Of a stretch of DNA of 64,000 nucleotides, positions 22,696 to 35,400 are shown piece by piece (within the stretch, counting starts at the first letter, position 1; each line of letters opens with the position of its first letter). The stretch lies in assembly GCA_026874595.1 (NCBI GenBank), contig CM049320.1, positions 12,897,488-12,961,487 on the forward strand, read 5' to 3'. Position numbers and translations under genes: made by a program. The DNA is from Sipunculus nudus (taxonomy: Eukaryota; Annelida; Sipuncula; Golfingiida; Sipunculidae). The notes beneath the pieces are model-generated. The model was not told the DNA's origin, did not search any database, and saw only the letters and a list, made by a program, of their open reading frames with translations.

Positions 22696-23738
22696 TTGTA
22701 AGACAAAAATGGCTAGTTATCTTCACATGTGCACATGTTGCATTTGCAATTGGAAGAAAAAAATATCCCGTAAAAAAATTAAAATCTTCTATGTAAAATT
22801 TGCTCACAATTACTTTGATAATCCTCTATTGAACAATAATACGATCAGAGCTGACGTAAATGTTACTGATTATACGAAGTATGTATCCTTTTTGGTTGTG
22901 CAAAATCCTCCTGGTGTTCGGCGCTTATTGCCAGGGCCTTTGACACAAATAGAAGACGTACTCAAACGCCTATACTGGAGATTGGGGTCCCCTGGTTAAT
23001 CGTCCCGCTGTTTTGATCTTAATGACCTCTAGTGCTTATCAGAAAAGCTACATGGAGGATATGAAAGGCGAACTGGCAACAAAAGGATGGCTGGCCTTTA
23101 AAGCAAACTGCAAAAACATATCAACTCCGTAAAACACGCCCCAAATCTGGTTTTTATTTTGCTCACACTGTGCACTATGTGAATCTTGTCTTTGGGGTCT
23201 TTACGCTTTGTCGTACATCTCCCAATGAGAGAGCCGCTTCCGGTTTCAGAGAGTGTATAATTTCAGCCGCCAGGTGTTTATCTTTTTGTGGGAGGCTGGT
23301 TCTAAACACTGTACTCAGATGAAGCCACCATGGTGCCGCAGGCGTCTTTCTGGTACCAAAACCACAAATTCTGTAGCTTGATGAAGCTGCGCTTAGCTGG
23401 TGGCCGAGAAACCTCTGTATGCGCTGCTCGTGCGCACCAGCAGCACGTTATGGCGTCTGGTTTTCTGGCCGCTTGATTTTATTTATTTAGTATAGCTGGT
23501 ACTGCTCCCACAAGATAAAGTACATTAGGCATCTGGGTTGACTGTCTGGTACAAGTCTCTCTGAAAATAAACACATATATAATGAAGCATTTATTCAAGA
23601 GAGCTATCGGCGATTTTTCCTCACGGTGGTATTCATATTATATTCAAAAGAATAAAGCGATACCTAAAATGCATGTATTAGACCGGCGAATGACATGAAA
23701 GTAATAATGTATTTGAAAGAAGTAAAAAACAACATATA
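22696..23738. other. 5' flank of the GT7 gene
   Basis: Holds the 5' UTR and presumably the promoter of the - strand gene. I see no TATA box at a convincing position and no other coding exon. Confidence 0.4.
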
Positions 23739-23922
23739 CAGTGAAACCTCGTTGTGTCGAACTCGCATAAGTCGAATACCCCGCTTATGTCGAGGTAAAA
23801 GACTTGATATTCCGGACAACGCTAGTTAATTTATTACCAAATAAATCCCGCTTGTGTCGAACCTCGGATGTGTCGAAGTTTTCTGAGGGTCCCTTCGACT
23901 TCGACACAACGAGGTTTCACTG
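23739..23922. mobile_element. Pogo/Tigger-like MITE
   Basis: 184-bp element with perfect 23-bp inverted termini starting CAGTGAAACCTCGTTGTGTC, flanked by TA on both sides (23737-23738 and 23923-23924). TA target duplication and a CAGT start fit the Tc1/mariner-pogo superfamily. The interior repeats GTGTCGAA-type words and codes for nothing. Confidence 0.88.
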
Positions 23923-24140
23923 TATATACGTGTATATCTTAATGACGAGTAACAAGCTTTATTAGTGATTACATAATAAAATACTTAAACCATCACCGTT
24001 CAATAGTCATTTGAAAACAGAGAGAAAATCTGTATTTTAATTAGAATTCCATGACGTGATAAATTTCAGCAGGATGGACCATCTCCCGTTCTAAGAAATC
24101 TAAGGGCTGAACTCATTTGGTGTATAAATAAAGTATTTCC

Positions 24141-24476
24141 TCAAAGGGGGAATTCCCCAGAAACGAAATGGTTTTCGGAAAAGTTCTTCCCAACTTTACT
24201 ATATAAAGGACTTAAACTTGGTTGATATAGCTCAACGACATATGTAACGTTAAGACTTTTTTCATTTTCTGACATATAGTGCCTGTCTTGTTTTGTCTTA
24301 TTTGTCGTTCTCATAACAGAAACACAGGGAACGCGATGTGGGCGGAGATATGTCTTCTTTGACATGTTGTAACAATATAATGGCAAATCCTGGTAATAAA
24401 AACACAGACACAAAATACAAACAAATAACACGAGGAGACTGATGATGGATGACGTGATCTGGGCCATCTGTAGCAC
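24141..24476 (-). CDS. Possible type II membrane protein exon or orphan open frame
   Basis: 111-codon frame from ATG. Residues about 9-27 are strongly hydrophobic (SIISLLVLFVCILCLCFYY), followed by a polar segment with lysines and two N-glycosylation sequons (NKT, NVT). This layout is that of a signal-anchored Golgi enzyme such as a glycosyl- or sulfotransferase N-terminus. No catalytic motif is present and no second exon was found, so it may be a broken first exon or chance. Listed because of its composition, not by homology. Confidence 0.25.
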   Translation of the reverse strand: MLQMAQITSSIISLLVLFVCILCLCFYYQDLPLYCYNMSKKTYLRPHRVPCVSVMRTTNKTKQDRHYMSENEKSLNVTYVVELYQPSLSPLYSKVGKNFSENHFVSGEFPL

Positions 24477-24688
24477 ACATGAACGTCAACTACACCACTA
24501 GTGACATCTAAAATAGAGGTAACATGTCGATGTTAAACAATTCCCTGTTTTTGTGGTTCCTCATACTCACAATCTGGTTTTAAGTGTGTATTTAATATTT
24601 TCAGACGATGGAATACTGGTCGAAAAACATATCCTTCAGTGTTGCATGAATTTGCCTGTATTCATGATAAAGTCACTGATTCAAAATT

Positions 24689-24692
<4 letters not shown>

Positions 24693-24748
<56 letters not shown>
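24693..24748. repeat. (TA)n microsatellite
   Basis: Uninterrupted TA dinucleotide run. Confidence 0.95.
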
Positions 24749-24750
<2 letters not shown>

Positions 24751-25118
24751 TCGTGACAATCGACCCTTGACAATCAGAAAATCTTGAAATCCGACGGTTT
24801 TGTTTGTAAATAGAAACGAACGGAACCTATAAATTTAACCTTGACATACCTTGGATTCCTCCATAACAGAAGGTGGATTTTTTTTTCAATATCTGTATTA
24901 AACAAAATCTGTATAGGGAGACTTCACATCCTATATGGGAGATAAAAGTTACGTTAAGTCCGGGTTAATTAGACACCTGATGACATTTCAAAAAGAAAAC
25001 AGAGTTTCTCGTTTATTATCACGGTTAAACTATGTTTTACCATAGTTTCACTATACCTTGCTTTTTATTTTCTGTCAGATCAATAGTATAACACCGTAGC
25101 AGACATGGGGTCTATTAC

Positions 25119-25265
25119 AGTTGTTCTATTACTATTACTATTACTATTACTATTACTTTCAATTTCTGATATTACTATTACTATTACTATTACCACATTT
25201 TATCTTCTATTACTATTACTATTACTATTACTGGGGTATCTTTTACTATTACTATTACTATTACA
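25119..25265 (+). repeat. (TATTAC)n hexanucleotide array, left
   Basis: Repeats of CTATTA with two short interruptions. Produces a spurious leucine-rich open frame. Confidence 0.92.
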
Positions 25266-25488
25266 TAAACTGATGGGTGGATTCTAGACTTTGCGCAGCC
25301 ATGAGTGCTATAAACTAGCACTGCAATCACATTTTTATATTATATATTAATATTAGAAGCACCTATATCCAGTTACCTACACAATTTTCTTATACTGTGT
25401 CTGTCATTAACAATAATTTCTTATACTGTGTCTGTCATTAACAATAAGTCTAATGATACTGGAGATCTTAATTATTTCAGCTTCTTTA

Positions 25489-25493
<5 letters not shown>

Positions 25494-25541
<48 letters not shown>
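25494..25541. repeat. (TA)n microsatellite inside the hAT-like element
   Basis: Plain TA run. Confidence 0.95.
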
Positions 25542-25543
<2 letters not shown>

Positions 25544-27074
25544 AAACCTCAATGATTATTGGGGCGTTTCAAGTTGAAATTATAAGATAATTGTATGAAC
25601 TCTTGAATACATGTAATTTAAAACCAACCCATTGTAAAGACCCTGGCATATGTAAAATATTGATTTATAATTATATGCATACTTGTACATGTTTTATTAT
25701 TTTCAGATTATAAAGATTTTCAGTGTAACTAAAATTGGTCTCTAAAGGAATTATTCATGATTATGTCATATAAATATTTAGTATCAAAGCTGACAATGTA
25801 GTCCTTTATGTATGTATCAGGAGAGGAATTTTGGTAGGGCTGTGTCCTGTTTCTACTGTTTACATCAAGATTCTGGACAGATTCTAAACTGGAGAAAAAA
25901 GTGCCCCATCTTCTCAAGTGTATATAAGTTCATTTGGATATGATGCCATGTTTTATTTTATCACATAGTACATCTTGAGAGTGAACAGAGAGGTGGTAAA
26001 CTTTACAATAATGGTAGCATGCATGGCTTTTATTCTTCAGGCATGCCCTTCTTCATTGCAGCAAAACCAGCATAGGATAATTCAGGAATATGGAGAGTGA
26101 TTTAAACTTATATCAATTTTACAAAACAAATAAAATATTATTTATATCACTTTCACAATTAATTTGGTATTCAACAATCTTACACTTTAAATTTTGTACA
26201 TAACAGGATCTAATTATTTGATATGAAAATTTCAGTAAAATAATAAAATATTAACAGTTACTTATATTCTCATGTTATATAATCAAATAAATTAATATCT
26301 TAAAAAAATTGTTCATTTAATTTTCAAAATATAAATTAACATAATTTTAGATACTGAATGAAGGTCTGCAAAATTGGTACTATGAAATAACAGACAAGTA
26401 TTAAAAGAATTATTTTAAAAGAATATTTATATAAATTAAGTAGATAATACATGTGCCTGCAGTATGACTTTATCAAAGTGATTGTAGTACTAGTATGAGT
26501 TTATATAGCATTGTAGGCTTCCATACGTTATGGGTAGTGAAAACGATAATCTTATCATGAACATTTTGGGTCTGCACTGCAACTACATCTGGTTCCATAT
26601 TCTATTTTTCTTAAATGTGTGTTATTGCAATCTGTATGGTTAAAATGCAAACTGGCTTGTGAAAATAAATCTAGGTACATTTCAGAATATGCATATGGAT
26701 TGATGGATGTGAGATTAGGTGTACATGTCAATATAATAATACATAATTTATCTGTCTCATAACATCAAACATTCCTCTGTTTATCCATGGTTTACTAATC
26801 AAAGGTCAGATTGTGCCAGGTTACCAATTTGGCTGTGACCTGCTCTGTCCAGTACTCTTATGTAATTAGAGCCCGGGGGGGGGGGGGGGGGGGGGGGGTC
26901 ACCAGCAGTGTGGCAGCTTGCCCATGCTTGCCTCAACAAAAGGCACTTCCAGGGCAATTGCTGGACAAGAATTGAGTGTGTTCAGCATTATTTGCTGATA
27001 TGCTTCATGATCAAGGGGCTCATAGGAAGTAATAGAAAGTAATATGTATTACTCTATTACTTTGCCTTCTGTTT

Positions 27075-27187
27075 CTATTACTATTACTATTACAGCTTAA
27101 ATTTTTGAGTCTATTACTATTACTATTACTATTACATGGAAAAAGCTGTAATAGTCTATTACTATTACTATTACTTATTACTATTAC
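27075..27187 (+). repeat. (TATTAC)n hexanucleotide array, right
   Basis: Same hexamer as at 25119-25265, read on the same strand, broken by short unique segments, running up to the right terminus of the hAT-like element. Confidence 0.9.
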
Positions 27188-27205
27188 CCCATGTCTGCAC
27201 CTTAG

Positions 27206-30200
27206 AGCGTTCTATAACGGAATAATTTTAGACACATTTTATATGATCTATATATAAATATTCACATTCAATTACTCAGCTGTGACTTGCATGCAACTCT
27301 GACTCGATCCGAAAACGAAAGTCACAACATATAGCAACGAAAGGAAAGTACAAAACAATTATCATCAGTTTGAGCAATAGCCACAGTTTTGCACCCCGCT
27401 GTAATTTAACGTGACGGCAGCAATTCCCGCCCTGAGGCCTGTCGAGTGCATAAATGAAGTACATTTTGTCAAATGCAAAGAGCCGAAATTCCTGGATATA
27501 CTCTGTAGATATATTTCAAAACTGACTTCAGGTATACCAATGCTTTGAGATTGGGGTACCCCTTCCTGATCCAGGTAAACTGAATCGAGAGATACTGAAA
27601 TCTTATTTGACCTAAAACGTTAAATCTGATATTTACATTTATTTATGTTGTTTATTATAAAGGGACATGTTCATACAACAGGTAAGTTAAATAAACATGA
27701 AGTACAGTGCATTCTCCTGAAAAATAACATTGTATCAGTCAATGTTTCTCTCAGAAATTATTTACTTTTACGTCTGTTACGAAGTGGAAATAAGGTTGCA
27801 TCGGGCACGATCAGTCGAATAAAAAAGCCCCGCATGCCACCTGGTCGCCGGACCGCGCAACATCACAAATGATGATTTATCAAGCTTCCAACTGCTGTTC
27901 CTTCAGGGTTTCACCTTTCCTGTTTCTCCTCCTTGTACGGGGATGCGCGCTGAAAGATCGGACTGCTAGTCTCACAGTCTTGTTATAGTAAACAGACACA
28001 CGTGGAATGCGTGAAACATGTGAATATCATGGAGATAATCCATGAGCCGGGGAAATTCTGCTGGGGAACATTTGTGTTCAGTCAAAATGAACTAACAGCA
28101 AGAGACAATATACACATATTATTACAAAGGGTTAAAAACCTTTAAATTCTACTCGAGGGTTCAACACCCAATCCTCTTCAGGAATTATTAACCGTGTTGT
28201 ATAGTGTTTAGCGCATGGTCATCACGTACTGAACACGTGCACACAGTGACGCTTCGCCTACATAAATGTCTGAATTTAATGACAGATTAGGAATTGAGGG
28301 GTTACCTGTACAGGTAAGCGTAGGTGTAGCGATACCAGAAGTGGTACTTTAAGGGAGGACAGAACGTCAGCAGCAGGCCACACAAATGGCTCCTGTGATT
28401 GTTAACCAGTTAAAAGCATTTGATAATGCAGATCATATAGAGGGCATAGCATGTGTGTCGTGATCGTGATATCAATTAATGCGGGAGAAACAATTTATCA
28501 TTGTGCCGTGTAGGGGGAGGGAACACGATGTATTGTTACTGTTCTTGTATATTACTCGTGTGAGAGAGAGAGTTTTTTTTTTCATACGGAAAGACTGAAT
28601 TGCACTAACTTGGACTCGGACTTGTGTTCCTAATGACTTTAACTCATATATAGGAAAGGGACTTGGACCCGAACCTCAAGGACTTGGCCTTGGTTTGGAC
28701 TCGACTTCATCTCTGATCATTACATACTTTGCTTTTAAATTCCGCGTGCATATCAACTTAATATATTAATTTTACACAATATTTTAAAAGTGTCTATTTT
28801 AATTCGACAGCAGATGACCCCGCGCATTTTGGCTGTAGGATCAGCCAATTCACCGAGAAGGTCGTTCGGAAGATGGCTCAACCTTTACTCACCACAAGCT
28901 ATAAATATCACGTTGAAGGGTGACATACCTAAAAAAACTGTTTCGGTAATAAATCGCTCTTTTAGCCGTATATTAACATAAAAATGTTCGGGTGAGGGCT
29001 GTCTGAGAAAATTCAGGTTTGGTTGGAATTTCCTGAGTCTGGCATAAGAATTATCCAAGAACGTACATAACATTCCCCCAACATTCTTGACAAATAAAGC
29101 CGGGGATAGCGCAGGGTCGCTGACAGGCATATGTCAGTCACGTGACCTGTTTTAGAGGGTAATAAACATAACCATACCACGTGTTTATCATACATACCGG
29201 GGAAAGCTAGGGCCATGTGGGTGCTGGAACAACCCCACCCAATTTGTGGCAGCTTTTTTTCCATCGTAAGTGCTATAGTAGCATTACAGCATGTCTGTGA
29301 TTTTTCGCTTGTTTTTTTTTGGGCGATTTTTTTTCCATTCTGGGTCGGAAGGCACTGGGGTCGCATCTTCCATTTGTAGCACAATTAGCACCGATGGGAT
29401 TGGTTTCCCTTTCTCATACTTATTTTTTAAGCACTGCATATATACAGTATAAACACATGAACGTTACTCACGGCACATAAACCAAGCCAGAAACACAGAC
29501 AAAGCCAGATATACTAATACTTTTGCTTTTAAAATTCTTAACATTTAATTTTAGGTTGCATTCGTCTTGGGAAGTCTGAAATATTGATTTACCACGCAAC
29601 AAACACTCTTATCTACAGCAGGGAAAGCCATATATACAACACGGCAGGGGAGGGGACGGCCAGTAACTATAGGACGGTTTGCATGTACCGTAAAGGCGCC
29701 ATTTGTGAGGCAGATGGTATCTGGGAGCGTAACTCTAGATCTCATATTAGTGATGTGTCTATCTCTGTTAAGCTGTTCGTAAATCCAGAACTGACATCTT
29801 GCCCCCCGAGGCTGTTGTTCTGACTGCAGCAGATTGAGCTAACTATCAGCCTGGCTGGTTCAGCACTTGTCAGAGCTGCTGTTCTCTTCAGGCCAAGCGT
29901 TCTACAGGGTTCACTGCTCCCTAATAGAACGCCACCTCCTTGATCGCAGCCACCCACCTTCAAAGCTGGCTTTTCTGGCTTTTAAGAAAGTGCTACAGCA
30001 TATATGACAAGTTCACGGACGTACAAACGGACAGTCAGACGGACGAAGCAAATCAATACGACGGGCTGTCGTAGGTAAAAAATATATCACGACATTAAAA
30101 CTTTGTGTCAAATATTAAAGCTCCTTGGGCACCTCGAGTATAAAACTGAGTGTTATAAACTTTAAAATGAATTTGTTCATTACATGCGATTAAGAATTAA

Positions 30201-31999
30201 TTTATTTAATCTCCAATGCACATGATGTTGAACTCCAAGTTCGTCTGTTGTCCCTTTAATATGTTCAGGATCATGTGTTACGTTCCCTCCTCTCTATCAA
30301 ACATGTCAGTTAATACTGTATCATCTTATTATGATTAGCATTGTTAACTGACCATATCCTATAATCATAACACATGGTTAAATCTTAATTTTGTGCAGCC
30401 TTCCTATTTTTCGCCGTCGCATATGATTACATTTTCTAAAATGTAACCAAAAAAGGTCCACGTAAAATTCCTGTATGCATGTATGTATATATATATATAT
30501 ATATGTATGGTCTGAGTTTATAGAGCTTATTCTAAGTTAGGCCATGCCCTTATATGAGAGAGCCCTTTACGTATGATAATATTGTCGGGCTATTCTGTGT
30601 AAAATTCATAAAGAAATACTGAAGAATTGCTTTTATGAATGGTACGAAATTTGGTAGCCACCTTTAGCGCCATTCACAATATCCTTGTTAATACTCAGTT
30701 TTACATGTACGACAGTACTGCATGGTAGGATCATTGCTAGATTGATAAATATCCGTTCACTGTGGCATAACTATGATAGATATATGGACCAGCTGTTGAA
30801 GTATTTCAAATGCGGTCATGATCTTGACAGTTTTTGACTTCGACCGTATACTGTTCTATTTTAAAGACACTTTAAAACAAGGATCATGTTCTGAAATCTA
30901 GCATAACCATATCTTATAACACTTGTCTATTGGTAACACTTGTTCTGCAACAATTATTCAGAAATAGAATAACTAAAGCTCTTACAAGGCTTACAATCAT
31001 TAAATTTAACTTGCGAACAGGTATGGGTACGAAAACGGGCTGTATTCCAATGGAAATCTTGTCATGCAAGGTGATTACTGTAGGGTCAACAGATATTTCT
31101 TGTTGATTTTGTGACATGGGCACAATGTGGGTGATGAAGAATTACTGAGAGATTAAATGCGTATCATGTCATGCAGCATATCTCAGGGCAACAAAGTGGG
31201 GTGTCACTCTGACAACAGAGATGATACCCTAATTACACCAACACCGACACATAAACACGTGTACGTGTTCATATCAAAAGTGCATTCATTCAAGCGTCAG
31301 TTCCACGGGAAAGGAAAAGAATTTAAAAATACACAAGGTAAAAATTGTTGAAATGCATTGATAAAGCGAAGCATTGAGGTTTAATAGAAATGTTTTCTTA
31401 AAGTTTAGGTGTACCCTCCTATAACCTTGCGTTCAGCGGCGAAAGCAACATTTGACACTGTCTGACTTTACGAGGAATCGTGATAAAGACAGGCCGCGAG
31501 TACGATGGACCTGCCTACCTAAATACCCCAAAAATTAGCAATGATGTGTTAGTATTTTTTGCTCGCTAGGGCTTGAATTTCGCGATATTCGCGAAAGCAA
31601 AATTGTGGCGAAAATGAAACCGTCGTGAAAAAGACCCCTCATTTTCGGGTGGTCAGTCCACAGGCACGTGACTCACCATAAACATAATATATATGATTTG
31701 TCAAGGTACATATTATGATAATAAAGTGTTGTGGGCTGTGGTTGTGAATACGTCCCTCTGTTCTTTCGAAAAGAAAGGTTGCTAACAGTGGATTTCTGTG
31801 ATTGAGTGATAACAATGCGATTTACTGTTTCCGTTCTTAAAATTTAGCTTACTTGTGTTTTCCGGACTAAAATCTTCATTTAATCACATCTACTGGCCTT
31901 TCATCATAAAGGACCACACTATCTGGACAGAAATAACTGCTTTCCTCACTTGTAGTACTTAATCTTGGACTGTCTGAAGTGGTATTCATCTATAATTAG

Positions 32000-32004
<5 letters not shown>
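27206..32004. other. Intergenic, no gene seen
   Basis: Short open frames only, none with a recognisable motif or splice context. Includes a short (TA)n at about 30487-30504 and a TTCGCGAT/ATTCGCGA-containing patch near 31578 like the one at 10062. Confidence 0.45.

Positions 32005-32061
<57 letters not shown>
32005..32061. repeat. (TA)n microsatellite
   Basis: Plain TA run. Confidence 0.95.
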
Positions 32062-32065
<4 letters not shown>

Positions 32066-32379
32066 CCTTTCTGATAACCTCAAAGATAAAAATAACTTTT
32101 ATGTAAACTGATACAAATAAACTGTATTCTTCTTCATTAGAAAACAGATTAACGCAGCAGTTAAAAGTAAGACAAGATCAATTATACTGTGCACCCTTTA
32201 ATTATTCATTTCAAAATAAAATTAAATCTAGCGAGGGTAACACCACATGGGATTTCCAAGGGATTCCCTCACTCAGGGAATGGCTGTGTACCATGCAAGA
32301 CAACCGGCTCTGTTAGCAGCCTTCCCTTCTTCCGCTGCCACAACCTTTTCTTAAAGTGTCCGACAATTGTTTGCAGCCT

Positions 32380-32469
32380 GAACCCCCCTTTTACAGACCT
32401 GGGGACCTTTTCCTCAGTTCATCCTCCTGGTTTGGACCCCCCTTTTCCTAACTCTTGGATCCGCCCCTG
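32380..32469 (-). mobile_element. Right end of a CAGGGGCG-type hAT relic
   Basis: Ends CTTGGATCCGCCCCTG at 32469, whose complement starts CAGGGGCGGATCCAAG, a common animal hAT terminus. Preceded by pyrimidine-rich sequence. No partner end located. Confidence 0.5.
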
Positions 32470-35400
32470 TGTACGATGCAGGGTCGAGTAACAGATAATG
32501 GCAAATGTACACGGAGGTTATTAGCGGGATAGAGTAACAGAATGGAGTGAAAGATTTAGTTGTGTTTCACATAATAACCCTCACAGGTGACAACGGGAGA
32601 ACTGCCAAAGTGCCTCGACTGGTATCAGATTTCTCTCAGATGGTATGACCCGCGTGAACTCGGCCTAGTTTCCGTGGACGTATTTCACCACGGTATCACC
32701 AACCCAAAACAAAAGTGCGAAACACTCGACAAGGCCGGGGGCATTGCGCTTCAACCATTCTACTGACTTGGCTTGTTTGACATTGTTTCGTAAATTGTGG
32801 GTATGGGTGACAAATTAACGCCGTACCCGCGCAATGATTTCTCAAGTGGCCGTACTTGAGATAAGTGACCCTTGACCTCTGCAAATACATGCAGATTCTT
32901 CTGCGTCTCATCATCCTGGGAAACTGCCCTGTAAATATATCCCAGTCACGTGCTTCACATTTTTACTTAAGGTTCTGTACTAAAATAACTGAGAAAACAA
33001 AGCCGATGTACTATATAGTTACAGTTATAAATTAACCATCGTTGAAGTGTTGAAATGCCTGAAAATATATTTAGGTTAAAAAGTCGTCGTGTCGAAAGAT
33101 TACTTCAACACACTTGATGATCGTTATATTATGCAGGTTCGTTAGCTGAAATTTCAAATATATTTAGTAGGCCTCAAAATGATTCCACCACAAACAGTGC
33201 ATGAATAACATAAAACGAGGTTTTACTCTCTCTCTCATATTAATATCATTGTTTTAATTAATATTTTAAACGTTATTCCTCCTCCTCTTCTTCTTCTTAT
33301 TTAAAACTCACCATCCTTTTATTAATAAATATATACCTACGAAAAAAATGTACATATATGTATATACAAAAGAAAAACATATATACAGAAACCTGCATAG
33401 CATCCCAAAGACCCAAGTTGTTACTGGCCAATTAACTCGGGCAGAGTCGGCCCATTTGCTATTTTGATACGTGTCTTTGGGTCCGTGCTATTTTAATTCG
33501 CGTTTTTATTGTTTTCGTTATTTTGATGCAGGCTTTTTAACTGCTGTTGTTTTGCGATGCTCAGGAGTCCACCCTGGATGTGTTCAGCTGTTCAGTAAAT
33601 ACTCCGTACCAAGGAGGCGGCCGACCTCTGGAAGAACACGCACACATGGTACCTTGAGGCTCGAGACCAATATTATGATCCAGGACAATCAAGATGGAAA
33701 ATCTTTTTGTACCGCCGTAAGAGATTTAACATGCACATCAAGCATCGACCTATACATCCATAACGAAAGCTTTATTTGTTTCCTAGCCCTAGTGGACCCC
33801 TGCCATGAAAGAATGACTCGCAGGCCTTGTTTAATAAACCGATGGTGCATACTTGTGTGTCATGAAATCGCTCATGTTTGAATGCCCGATATAAATGTCG
33901 TTTTAAATAATTTTGTCGGCGGATTTTTCCCATTCATAACATCATATATAAGTCGTGTCAATATTGTTTGTACTATACGGTACACTTTTTATAAAAACGG
34001 AATTAGAAAGCGCCAAATGCCTCCTCTCTAGCATTATTCTTCCTGCGAATAATGACCGTCACTTTGACTTGCTGCCAAGGTTGTAGCAGAAAATAGTCCA
34101 CAATGTTGTGTTTCATGTTTTTTGCTGAATGGAACCACGTGACTTCGTTGTTTCCATACAGAAGACTGCGCCCACTTGCAGGTCTCTTTTTACTTCGATG
34201 ATAGTACCACATACGCCTATTTCCGCCGGTTAAAAGTCCAAAGTGATATCCAGTTTACAGTCTATCTTGGAATCCCCATTACTCTTAGCAATCTGCAAGT
34301 AACTATGTAATGAAATAGGCCTTATCAATTATCCTGACGTCCCGTGAAGACATACATTTTTAAGTCCTTTACTCTGGAGAATGTGACTTCCCTAATCATT
34401 GTAAAATGGGGAACACGACAGAGTATACTGTCAAAAATTGTGCTTGCCACTGCACAACTTGAAATTGCTACAAAACGAATGGGAGAAAATCTGCCACCTC
34501 AACGCGTCATGGTAAATATTTATATATCGACGATAGCGTGGCTAACTGCCGCTACAAGGGCAGAAAATTTATATAAATATCACGCCAAAATTATGTTGCC
34601 GGGCAGTTGTATGCATGTATCAATGTACAGGTAGGCCGGTATGACGTGAATCGATACCATAAAGATTTGTAATGAACGGTTTTTGCTTCAGTATATTCTT
34701 GTATTAGTTAGCACAGGAACGTTAGAGTAAAGGAACTGAGAGTCTGTCAACATTTTCTAACGGGAAATTTATTGTAGTTGGGTCATCTGGTGTTTCTGTA
34801 GACCATACTTTTTTAAGTTATAATGGGGGCTGCATTCTCATAAAAGACAATTTCGACAAGTTAAATGCATGTGATCCTTCCTTTATTATCGCTCAGCACA
34901 TTACATTGCTACATTATTGAATACATTTTCATCAACTTATTCTTTTATGCTTACAAATATCGACAACTAAACGATAATATATCCTTTAAATTTAATCTAT
35001 TGTCGATAAGTTATTGTTGTCAGTTACTGTCGTAAAAATTGTGACGAGGTCGACCCCGATGTAAAAAAAAATTCGTTGAAAATGACGGATCTTACATCTG
35101 GTATAGACAGGTGAACCTTTGGAAGTAGTCCCTGCTTTGAACGAGCTGATGCTGACATGGATATCCGACACGTAGGATAAATAGGTTGAAACGACTAGCT
35201 GATAGCCATGACACGCCCTGCACCTGTCATAGCGCCGCCTGATCCTTAAAACAAGAAAGGTTACACGCATCTAGGAATCTTCCCGCCAACAAGACCATGG
35301 ATCCATGTCAGTAAGATCTCTCTAGCATCTAAAGTATCAACCCATACACATGTATGTTAATCGCAAATTTAATAACTCTGTTTCATGGACACTTCCAAAC

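Larger units (their letters stand above)
25100..27197. mobile_element. Non-autonomous hAT-like element, 2.1 kb
   Basis: Left end CAGACATGGGGT at 25100 and right end CCCCATGTCTG at 27187-27197 are exact inverted copies. Flanking 8-mers are caccgtag (25092-25099) and caccttag (27198-27205), seven of eight identical, as expected for a hAT target duplication. Inside each end lies a (TATTAC)n array: about 25119-25265 and about 27075-27187. The middle contains a (TA)n run, a G-run near 26875-26899, and AT-rich sequence without a transposase frame. Confidence 0.75.

Noticed and set aside
25105-25287. Leucine-rich 60-codon frame
   Set aside because: Translation of the (TATTAC)n array.
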